This document shows, piece by piece, positions 8,823 to 14,981 of a stretch of DNA of 48,715 nucleotides. A model generated the notes under the pieces. It ran no database searches and was not told the DNA's origin. It worked only from the letters and a program-made list of their open reading frames with translations. This stretch comes from Candidatus Fibrimonadales bacterium (lineage in GTDB: Bacteria; Fibrobacterota; Fibrobacteria; Fibrobacterales; Fibrobacteraceae): the NCBI GenBank assembly GCA_009787645.1, contig WQSZ01000002.1, positions 1 through 48,715 on the forward strand, written 5' to 3'. The number at the start of each line of letters is the position of its first letter. The first letter of the stretch is position 1. The position numbers and the translations under genes were made by a program.

Positions 8823-9557
8823 TTACCATCTCCACATTCCCACTCCATAAACCCATTCCACAACAATGTTCCCGTCTAAATCCGTGCGGAAAAGCTGCGT
8901 TGAATCGGGTAGAACAAGGCGGAGTTTTGCCAGGGTTTCGGGGTGTGGGTGCCCGTAGGTGTTGTATCTGCCTACGCTTATTAGGGCAATTTTGGGCTGA
9001 ACCTGCGCTAAAAATTCCCAAGATGATGATGTTTTTGAGCCGTGATGCCCGATTTGCAGGGCGGTGGCGGTGAGCAAGGGGTCAAGCTCCAAAATGCGTT
9101 TTTCATGCTCTTTTTCCAAGTCTGCCATAAATAAAAAGCTGTTTTTCGAGTCGCTTATGCGCATTGCGCCTTCTTGAAACAGGATTCTGGCAGTCCAAGG
9201 CAAAAAGTCTGCGATGGTGTCGCCTCGGGAAAGGCTATCGCCGAAAATCACCCTTTTTATGCGAATTTCGCCGTTTTTTGCCATTTCTTCAAGCCGGGGC
9301 AACCCACCGGCATGGTCGTTGTGCCTGTGGCTTATTATAACGGAGCACAGGTTTTTAATGCCGCGGTTTTGGAGCATTGTGTCTATGCCGGAACTCGGCG
9401 TTCCGGTGTCGTAGAGCGAGTTGCAGTTTTTGCCTTTTATCAAAAAAGCAAGTCCCTGCCCGACGTTCAGCATTTCTATGTGGAGTTTGTCCTGTTTTTC
9501 CGGAGAGCCGGAGGTACAGGCAGAAAGTAGCACGAAAAGGAAAAAATATTTCTTCAT
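8823..9557 (-). CDS. ComEC/Rec2-like metallo-beta-lactamase-fold lipoprotein
   Basis: A protein of about 244 residues matching the hydrolase domain of ComEC-like proteins without the membrane channel. The zinc motif is SHRHNDHAGG, a later Asp/His set appears in FMADLE and IGHHGSKTSS, and GHPHPETL is near the end. Starting at 9557 gives MKKYFFLFVLLSACTSG, a lipoprotein signal with lipobox LSAC, so I prefer it to the ATG five codons upstream. It should sit on the outer face of a membrane, perhaps degrading extracellular nucleic acid; substrate is inference. Confidence 0.85.
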   Translation of the reverse strand: MKKYFFLFVLLSACTSGSPEKQDKLHIEMLNVGQGLAFLIKGKNCNSLYDTGTPSSGIDTMLQNRGIKNLCSVIISHRHNDHAGGLPRLEEMAKNGEIRIKRVIFGDSLSRGDTIADFLPWTARILFQEGAMRISDSKNSFLFMADLEKEHEKRILELDPLLTATALQIGHHGSKTSSSWEFLAQVQPKIALISVGRYNTYGHPHPETLAKLRLVLPDSTQLFRTDLDGNIVVEWVYGVGMWRW

Positions 9558-9609
9558 ACTACTTAGACGCATTTTGCGGGAAATTTTTTTAAAAAAGTGA
9601 CAAAAAAAA

Positions 9610-10044
9610 TTAAAATTGGCAATTTTCGCACAATCCGGAGATTCTTATTGTGTATTTTATGTGCTTGAACTTGGCTTTTGTGGCGGCTGAATTTATGGTT
9701 TTTTCGAGGTTTTCAACCTGAATTTCGCAAACTTCCCCGCATTTTTCGCAACTTATATGCTCATGTTGAGCTTTTGTTTTGGGGGCTTCATAGTGTATAT
9801 GCCCGTGCCCAAAGTCAACGGAATTCAAAATCCCGGCTTCTTTCATGGAAGCGAGGGTTCTGTAAATGGTAGCCCGGCTTATATTTATCCCATGCTCGTG
9901 CATTTGCGTAGTAAGCTCGTCCGCTGAAAAATGCCAAGTAGCGGAGATTGCCTCCCTCAATACAATCTCACGTGGTTTAGTATATAGCAAACCCTTGGAT
10001 TTTAAAAAATCTTTATAGATTTTTACGGCATTATCCAATTTCAT
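9610..10044 (-). CDS. Fur family transcriptional regulator
   Basis: A 144-residue metal- or peroxide-responsive repressor of the Fur/Zur/PerR family. The N-terminal winged helix includes ISRATIYRTLASMKEAGIL (residues 55-73), followed by HGHIHYE. The structural zinc site is formed by two CxxC pairs, Cys99/Cys102 and Cys139/Cys142, and HEHISCEKC carries further metal ligands. It is divergent from hemA across 90 bp, so control of haem or siroheme synthesis is plausible but not shown. Which metal it senses cannot be read. Confidence 0.9.
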   Translation of the reverse strand: MKLDNAVKIYKDFLKSKGLLYTKPREIVLREAISATWHFSADELTTQMHEHGINISRATIYRTLASMKEAGILNSVDFGHGHIHYEAPKTKAQHEHISCEKCGEVCEIQVENLEKTINSAATKAKFKHIKYTIRISGLCENCQF

Positions 10045-10050
10045 AGTAGG

Positions 10051-10060
10051 AATATAGAAA
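10051..10060 (-). promoter_or_regulatory. TTTCTATATT promoter element of the Fur-type gene
   Basis: The minus-strand core TATATT is at 10056-10051 and the ATG follows after 6 nt (CCTACT). A leaderless transcript is expected. Confidence 0.6.
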
Positions 10061-10107
10061 AACGTCTGAACGACGATTTTTAGGGAACCTTTGCTGAGGG
10101 CTTTTCT

Positions 10108-10117
10108 TTTCTATTTT
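10108..10117 (+). promoter_or_regulatory. variant promoter element (TTTCTATTTT) of hemA
   Basis: The stretch TTTTCTATTTT resembles the shared element with one change in the core (10112-10117) and ends 17 nt before the hemA ATG. A weak CTGGA lies in the leader. Confidence 0.4.
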
Positions 10118-10134
10118 AACCCTCTGGAATAAAA

Positions 10135-11154
10135 ATGACTGCTACGGTTCTTCCAAAACTTATAATGACAGGGCTTGACCATAAAAGCGCAAGTCTTGAC
10201 ATTAGAGAACAATTTGCGCTCACAAAAGAAAAAACACGGCAAATTCTCGCTGCCATTAAAGAAAACAATGTTGTTGGCGGTTGCGTAATTGTGTCAACAT
10301 GCAACAGAACAGAATTGTACGCTTCCGTTTTGAACGGCAATGTTTTTGAACCGACAAAAATATTATGCAATCTTCTTGGCAAAAATATTTTCGATTTCAA
10401 AGATTCTTTTACCGAAAGAGTTGGCAATTTGGCTATGGAACATCTCTGCCGTGTAGCTTCCGGACTTGACTCGCAGATTTTGGGAGACGCTCAGATAATC
10501 ACACAAGTTCGGGAAGCATTGGAATTATCTCGTGCGCAAAACTGCACGGATAGCTATATGGAAACTATGTCCAGGTTGGCAATTCAGGCGGCTAAAGCTA
10601 TAAAAACCAATGTTGTGTTTAAATCGCCTGGGGCAGATTCCGTGCCAGGCAAAGCTGTGGATAAATTAAAAACGCTTTGCAAACTGGCAGGCAAAAACGC
10701 CGTTGTTATAGGCAATGGGTGGATGGGAAGGCTTGTTGCGAAATTGCTAATTGATGAAAATGCAAACGTGACGGTTACCCTGCGGGAACACAAAAAAGGA
10801 TTTGTGCAAATTCCTGACGGGGCAAATGCGATAAGCTATAATGAGAGGTATAAAGCGATTGAACAGGCAGATATGGTAATCAGCGCAACAACAAGCCCTC
10901 ATTTTACGCTTTGCCATAAAGAACTGACCGGTTTAACACAGCAGCCTAGTATCATTATGGATTTGGCCGTTCCCAGAGATGTTGAGCCTTCTGTTAAGGA
11001 AATTCCAGGTATTGCGTTATTGACTATAGATGATATATCAGACGAAAACCGCAGCCTGAGCGCTGAAAGTATTTTGATGATAGACAATATTATAGAAGAG
11101 CATATCAAAAAATATTATCACTGGCTTGAGTTTAAGAGAGTAAATGCCGCATGA
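10135..11154 (+). CDS. hemA: glutamyl-tRNA reductase (short form)
   Basis: Reduces glutamyl-tRNA(Glu) to glutamate-1-semialdehyde, the first committed step of C5-pathway tetrapyrrole synthesis. The catalytic Cys is in STCNRTELY (about residue 51), RVASGLDSQILGDAQI is present near residue 105, and the NADPH fold is marked by VIGNGWMGRLVAKLL. At 339 residues it is shorter than the usual 410-430; the helical C-terminal dimerisation domain is largely absent. It overlaps the next gene by ATGA, giving a two-gene unit directed toward siroheme. Confidence 0.92.
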   Translation: MTATVLPKLIMTGLDHKSASLDIREQFALTKEKTRQILAAIKENNVVGGCVIVSTCNRTELYASVLNGNVFEPTKILCNLLGKNIFDFKDSFTERVGNLAMEHLCRVASGLDSQILGDAQIITQVREALELSRAQNCTDSYMETMSRLAIQAAKAIKTNVVFKSPGADSVPGKAVDKLKTLCKLAGKNAVVIGNGWMGRLVAKLLIDENANVTVTLREHKKGFVQIPDGANAISYNERYKAIEQADMVISATTSPHFTLCHKELTGLTQQPSIIMDLAVPRDVEPSVKEIPGIALLTIDDISDENRSLSAESILMIDNIIEEHIKKYYHWLEFKRVNAA

Positions 11155-11609
11155 AAACATTTTTTCCGCTTTTTATAGACATGAACGGCAGGCGTGTGCT
11201 GGTGGTAGGCGGTGGGAAAGTAGCAGAGCGGCGGATAAAAATTCTGATTGGCTTTGGAGCTGAAATCACAGTAATTTCACCAAGTGTTACCGAATACATA
11301 GAAAATGCAGCTTCAATGAATAGCATCCGCTTGATTAAGCGAAAATATAAAAAAGGCGATGTAGGCAGCTTGATTCCATTTCTAGTTATAGCCGCTACCG
11401 ATGAACGACAGGCAAACCACGAAGCTATGGCAGAAGCAAAAGAATTGAATATCAACGTATCGGTGGCAGATTGCCATGAAGAATGTTCGTGCTATTTTCC
11501 TGCCATTGCAGATAGCGATGCTTATATCACGGGACTTGTATCAAAAAACGGCAAGCACGCAGGCGTAAAAGAAATGATAAAAAAAATAAGAGAGGTTCTA
11601 AGCCAATGA
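11151..11609 (+). CDS. precorrin-2 dehydrogenase / sirohydrochlorin ferrochelatase-like (SirC/Met8 type)
   Basis: A 152-residue stand-alone version of the N-terminal part of CysG, oxidising precorrin-2 to sirohydrochlorin on the way to siroheme. The NAD-binding GGGKVAERRIKILIGFGA is at residues 20-37, and VIAATDERQAN plus the VSKNGKHAGVKEMIK block match the family. The methyltransferase half of CysG is missing. The gene overlaps hemA by 4 nt. Siroheme is the cofactor needed by the sulfite reductase fusion encoded 3.4 kb downstream, which makes the neighbourhood coherent. Confidence 0.88.
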   Translation: MKTFFPLFIDMNGRRVLVVGGGKVAERRIKILIGFGAEITVISPSVTEYIENAASMNSIRLIKRKYKKGDVGSLIPFLVIAATDERQANHEAMAEAKELNINVSVADCHEECSCYFPAIADSDAYITGLVSKNGKHAGVKEMIKKIREVLSQ

Positions 11610-11647
11610 ACAGAACGCATAATTTTTGAACTACCTGCAGGTGGGAA

Positions 11648-11665
11648 AAGGGGAAGCCTCCCCTT
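11648..11665. other. hairpin AAGGGGA/TCCCCTT
   Basis: A perfect 7-bp stem with a 4-nt loop in the gap after the precorrin-2 dehydrogenase gene. No T-run follows on the plus strand, so it is at best a weak terminator. A 14-mer just upstream (11634-11647) recurs inside the E1 gene at 13955-13968. Confidence 0.5.
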
Positions 11666-11702
11666 CGCTACAACCGCCCAGCGAACATCACGGCGAAATA
11701 AA

Positions 11703-11712
11703 TTACTATATT
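11703..11712 (+). promoter_or_regulatory. TTACTATATT promoter element, ParD-like gene
   Basis: The TATATT core is at 11707-11712, 21 nt before the ATG at 11734, and AGAGAGGT provides a Shine-Dalgarno in the leader. Confidence 0.6.
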
Positions 11713-11733
11713 AACGCAAAGAGAGGTAACACT

Positions 11734-12003
11734 ATGGCAACAGCGACAATGGAACCGAAAACAGCGGTAATGGCAAGCGAGACGGAGATAGATGTTCGGC
11801 AAGAAACGTTATTAGACGAAATAGAGATTAACCATCGCTTGAGTAAAAGCCTTGAACAATTCAAAAGAGGTGAAACCATGACTTTAGACGAAATGGAAAA
11901 ACGCACAACGGAAAGGCTAAGAAGCAAATATGGCATTAAAAAGATAGCTTGGCATAGGCACAAAGTATGTAATAAATGGAATGAGGCGTATATTGCTAGG
12001 TAA
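11734..12003 (+). CDS. antitoxin-like protein, probably fused to out-of-frame toxin sequence
   Basis: From the ATG at 11734, preceded by AGAGAGG, this frame gives 89 residues. The first about 65 (ETLLDEIEINHRLSKSL to MEKRTTERLRSKYG) look like a small helical antitoxin of the ParD/RelB kind. The last about 20 residues (HRHKVCNKWNEAYIAR) look unlike an antitoxin, and the adjoining frame encodes a toxin tail. The likely explanation is a deletion that removed the antitoxin stop and the toxin start. Function as an antitoxin is inferred. Confidence 0.55.
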   Translation: MATATMEPKTAVMASETEIDVRQETLLDEIEINHRLSKSLEQFKRGETMTLDEMEKRTTERLRSKYGIKKIAWHRHKVCNKWNEAYIAR

Positions 12004-12112
12004 ATTCCGCTACCAAATTTATTACACAGAGCTGGAAGATCATATTGAAATAGCAGGCATTCTGCACACAAGTCGTGGAGTAGAATTTGCGGATATATAT
12101 AACCCAAAATAA
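11948..12112 (+). pseudogene. ParE/RelE-type toxin remnant (C-terminal half)
   Basis: A different frame reads MRRILLGKFRYQIYY from 11981 and continues to AGILHTSRG, the conserved C-terminal core of ParE toxins. An in-frame stop at 11945-11947 blocks it upstream and the N-terminal helices are missing. With the preceding antitoxin-like gene it forms a broken toxin-antitoxin pair. Confidence 0.65.
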
Positions 12113-12663
12113 GAGCAAAACATTTTTCTACCTTCCTCCCTTATGCACACTTTCACCCTCCAAAGCAACCAACAGCCCCCAGCAACGGCTCGATTTTGCG
12201 ATGTAACAAATTTGTCATCGCCAACGAGCCCGTGTTTGTTATGCTAGCGAAGCAAGCGTAACAAACCGCCCATAGCGAAGTGAAACGGAGCAATATGTGA
12301 TAAAAAAAGAATTTGCACCACAGTGGTGCGAACCTTGCCAAGCCTTGTATTCCCCTGAATGTTTGGCAAAGGGCAAAAAAATAGGGAAAAAGAAGAATTA
12401 AATGCCTTATTTTTCCACAATTTCACCAAGCAGGAGCTCCCCAAATGGAGAAAACGCCAAAATCAGCAAAATGGCTCTTCCCAAAACGGAGAAAGCAACC
12501 GTAAGGGCTGAAAATTTTCAGCCCCAACCAAGAAACTCAGCAAACCCTGCAAATCCTAAAGGCATTCCGCTTTGCGTTGCAAAGCTCCCTCTCCATAGCC
12601 TGCGCTAGCTCGGCTACTAGGTTCAGACAATGAGAAGTTTCTATATTGCAACAGAGGTGTATT
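12113..12663. other. gene-poor spacer with inverted repeats
   Basis: No convincing gene is seen in these 550 bases. They hold a 12-bp stem with one G.T pair (12234-12245 with 12255-12266, 9-nt loop) and the small palindrome GCACCAC-A-GTGGTGC (12315-12329). The short open frames on both strands have no start signals or protein-like composition. It may be toxin-antitoxin debris. Confidence 0.5.
12638..12647 (+). promoter_or_regulatory. TTTCTATATT promoter element, VapBC-like pair
   Basis: The core TATATT is at 12642-12647, 16 nt before the ATG at 12664, with AGAGGTG in the leader. Confidence 0.6.
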
Positions 12664-12906
12664 ATGCTAGCAGTTCAAGGCGTTTATGATGGCGTGGCTA
12701 TTAAGCCAAAAGAGGCAATTCCTTTCAACGAGGAATATGATGTTGTTATCACTTTTTTAAAACCCAAAGAAAAAAAAGCCATAGAGCATGATGATATTGC
12801 CGAAAGACTTGCAATAGCAGAATCTCTGTTTGGAATTTTGCCACAAACAATAACCGATGAAGAAGTTAGAGAAGAAAGGTTGAAAAGATATGAATGCAAT
12901 TATTGA
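12664..12906 (+). CDS. antitoxin-like protein partner of a PIN toxin
   Basis: An 80-residue protein starting at 12664 with AGAGGTG upstream. The N-terminus LAVQGVYDGVAIKPKEAIPF has the short beta pattern of AbrB/DUF104-like antitoxins, and the charged helical C-terminus could wrap the toxin. It overlaps the PIN-domain gene by 17 nt, the arrangement expected for a VapBC-like pair. Confidence 0.7.
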   Translation: MLAVQGVYDGVAIKPKEAIPFNEEYDVVITFLKPKEKKAIEHDDIAERLAIAESLFGILPQTITDEEVREERLKRYECNY

Positions 12907-13309
12907 TACAAACATAATCATTGATGCCATTACCGCAAGAGAACCGTTTAAAGAAAATGCTCAAAAGGTAATTCGTTCTGTTTCCAAAAGGGAATTTAAA
13001 GGAGCGATTACCGCCAGCACAATTACCGATATTTATTATATTGCAAATAAATTCTTCAAAGACAAAGAAAAAACTATAAATGAAATAAAAAAATTATTTA
13101 TTCTTTTTGATGTAATCGCCGTTACGAAAGAAGACTGCTTAAAAGCATTTGAAACTAAAATCCCAGATTACGAAGATTCTTTGCTTTCTATTTGCGCATT
13201 CAAATGGAATGCTGATTTCATAATAACACGCAATCCAGAGGATTTTTCAAATTCCGTTATCTCTATAATTTCGCCGAAAGATTTTTTGATTAAAGTAGCC
13301 ATCAACTAA
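12890..13309 (+). CDS. PIN-domain ribonuclease toxin (VapC-like)
   Basis: A 139-residue PIN-domain protein. It opens with AIIDTNIIIDA, giving the first catalytic Asp at residue 6, and later acidic residues are in KIPDYEDSLLS and the terminal motif ADFIITRNPEDF. These enzymes typically cleave tRNA or rRNA when not bound by antitoxin. It appears intact. Its 3' end overlaps the convergent JAMM protease gene by 8 nt, so the pair sits directly against the sulfur operon. Confidence 0.85.
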   Translation: MNAIIDTNIIIDAITAREPFKENAQKVIRSVSKREFKGAITASTITDIYYIANKFFKDKEKTINEIKKLFILFDVIAVTKEDCLKAFETKIPDYEDSLLSICAFKWNADFIITRNPEDFSNSVISIISPKDFLIKVAIN

Positions 13310-13721
13310 CCACCACCTCCAACCCCTGCTCGCTAACCTCACCTCCGGCAACGCCAAATGCCTTCAACGCAGGGGGGTCGTCCGCAAGCGTTAGAATTAG
13401 ATAACTCGCTTTGCTATCGTAAGCCAAACGGATATCCTCTTCGGAAAGCCTTGCTGGAGTTGCGGGATGTGAATGAAAATTGCCAAGCGGAACAATGCCG
13501 TTTGCTCTCATATCCTTAACCGCCGTCAACTGCTCTCTCGGATCTATGGAAAAATGCTCAGGGCTGCTGTCTGGGTTAGACAAAAGATAAACCTTCTCAA
13601 CGATTTTAACATCGCCATCGTTCTTTCCGGCTATCAATCCGCACGCCTCGTTGGGTAAGCCCTTTCTGGCGTGGGCTACTATCGCCTCATAATCTGTTTG
13701 CTTCATGCGGACGGTTATCAT
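13302..13721 (-). CDS. JAMM/Mov34 metalloprotease, predicted sulfur-carrier processing protease
   Basis: A zinc protease of the JAB1/MPN/Mov34 fold. The motif NFHSHPATPARLSEED supplies His-x-His and the downstream Asp, with the Glu in NEACGLIAG. Prokaryotic relatives (Mec+ in actinobacteria, HcyD in Wolinella) trim the C-terminus of a ubiquitin-like sulfur carrier. The start at 13721 gives an ATGA overlap with the E1 gene, like others in this operon; an ATG three codons upstream (13730) is possible. It is the last gene of the sulfur operon, and the carrier encoded here ends in extra residues after GG, so the match in function is strong though inferred. Confidence 0.88.
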   Translation of the reverse strand: MITVRMKQTDYEAIVAHARKGLPNEACGLIAGKNDGDVKIVEKVYLLSNPDSSPEHFSIDPREQLTAVKDMRANGIVPLGNFHSHPATPARLSEEDIRLAYDSKASYLILTLADDPPALKAFGVAGGEVSEQGLEVVVS

Positions 13722-14518
13722 AATTTGCATGCCGCCTGCTCATAGTCAAAAGGCTTCAGTATTGAAGGATTATCTCCGCATACGGCACAGCTTGAAACTT
13801 TCGGAAGCTTGACTTTGCGAAAATCCATTTTCAGAGCATCGTAGGTCAAGAGGAATCCTGTAAGCAAATCACCCTTGCCTATAATGTACTTTATAGCCTC
13901 CATCGCCTGCAAAGAACCAATCACGCCACCCATCGCTCCGATTACCCCTGCCTGCCTGCAGGTGGGAACTGCCTCAGGAGGAGGAGGCTCGCGGAAAACG
14001 CAGCGATAGCACGGGCCTTTGCCTGGCACATAAGTCATCAACTGACCCTTGAAGCGGATTATTCCCGCATGGGAAAAAGGTTTTTTCGCCAGAACGCACG
14101 CATCGTTTATCAGAAACTTAGCAGGAAAGTTATCGGTTCCGTCAAGGATAAAATCGTAACCTGCGATTAAATCCATTATATTGCTCGCTTCAACAAACTC
14201 GTGATATGTGTTAACCGTTATATGCGGATTTACAGCGTTCATCGTTTCCTGAGCGGAAAGCACCTTTGCCTTGCCAACATCAGGCGTAGTGTGGATAATC
14301 TGTCGCTGAAGATTTGAAAGATCAACATTATCCGCATCCACAATGCCAATAGTGCCAACCCCTGCAGCCGCAAGATACAGAGCAGCAGGTGCGCCAAGAC
14401 CGCCTGCGCCTATAATCAGCACCTTGGCATCTATAATTTTTTTCTGCCCCTTTGCGCCAACCTCAGAGAGTATTATATGGCGAGAGTAGCGTTCCATTTG
14501 CTCGTTTGAAAGTAACAT
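13718..14518 (-). CDS. E1-like ThiF/MoeB family adenylyltransferase
   Basis: A 266-residue enzyme that adenylates the C-terminal glycine of a ubiquitin-like sulfur carrier. It has the nucleotide loop GAGGLGAPAALYLAAAGVG (about residue 37), the conserved DADNVDLSNLQRQ and DGTDNF, and the zinc pairs CYRC and CAVC. A Cys in VPTCRQAG is at the usual catalytic/relay position. It lacks the rhodanese domain of MoeZ. Its start overlaps the carrier stop (taATG). Sulfide from the upstream reductase is the likely sulfur source. Confidence 0.9.
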   Translation of the reverse strand: MLLSNEQMERYSRHIILSEVGAKGQKKIIDAKVLIIGAGGLGAPAALYLAAAGVGTIGIVDADNVDLSNLQRQIIHTTPDVGKAKVLSAQETMNAVNPHITVNTYHEFVEASNIMDLIAGYDFILDGTDNFPAKFLINDACVLAKKPFSHAGIIRFKGQLMTYVPGKGPCYRCVFREPPPPEAVPTCRQAGVIGAMGGVIGSLQAMEAIKYIIGKGDLLTGFLLTYDALKMDFRKVKLPKVSSCAVCGDNPSILKPFDYEQAACKL

Positions 14519-14727
14519 TAGCGCTGCCCTCCACCCATAAAGTACAAGAACTCAATGCTATCGCCTTCTTTCAGCACAGTCTCTTCAAAAGTGCCGCTTG
14601 CTATGAATTCGTCGTTTACGGATACGGTGACATACATCGGCGTTTCCACCTTCTCCAGTTCTATAAGTTTTGCCACGGTTAACCCGTCAGCATACTCTTT
14701 GACATTTCCTGTTACAGTCAGTTTCAT
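14518..14727 (-). CDS. ThiS/MoaD-like sulfur carrier protein with C-terminal GGGQR
   Basis: A 69-residue ubiquitin-fold sulfur carrier (MKLTVTGNVKEY, SVNDEFI, LKEGDSIEFLYFMGG). Typical ThiS and MoaD end in GG, which is adenylated and thiocarboxylated. Here two residues, Gln-Arg, follow the glycines, so it must be trimmed before activation. Carriers with such tails (CysO, HcyS) are processed by a JAMM protease, and one is encoded two genes away. It is coupled to the TusA-like gene by ATGA. No thiamin or molybdopterin genes are nearby, which favours cysteine/homocysteine synthesis over cofactor synthesis. Confidence 0.88.
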   Translation of the reverse strand: MKLTVTGNVKEYADGLTVAKLIELEKVETPMYVTVSVNDEFIASGTFEETVLKEGDSIEFLYFMGGGQR

Positions 14728-14981
14728 GTTTGATCCTCCAAAGTTATTTTTCGCACAATCAAGTTGTAAGTGCCGTCTTCGTTATCTATCAATTTGAGAA
14801 TTTGATGCCCTTCTTCCTTGATGCTGCGAGGAACATTCTGCACCGGTTCGCCATCGTTTAAGCGAATGGACAAAACTTTCCCATCATCAAGTTCTTCCAA
14901 TGCGACTTTTGCTTTCACAAAAGTCATCGGGCAAACCACATCGGTAATATCCGCTGTTTCATCAATAGTATAGTCAGCCAT
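14724..14981 (-). CDS. TusA-like sulfurtransferase family protein
   Basis: An 85-residue protein of the TusA/SirA fold, with the conserved CPM motif in DVVCPMTFVKAK (Cys17) that carries persulfide in relatives. The C-terminal part has an unusually long strand section (DNEDGTYNLIVRKI). It sits between the sulfite reductase fusion and the sulfur carrier and overlaps both, so a role in handing reduced sulfur on is a reasonable inference. Confidence 0.85.
   Translation of the reverse strand: MADYTIDETADITDVVCPMTFVKAKVALEELDDGKVLSIRLNDGEPVQNVPRSIKEEGHQILKLIDNEDGTYNLIVRKITLEDQT

Noticed and set aside
13955-13968. 14-mer CCTGCAGGTGGGAA shared with 11634-11647 as a repeat element
   Set aside because: The copy in the E1 gene encodes the conserved TCRQAG segment, so coding constraint explains it; two copies are too few to call a repeat family.
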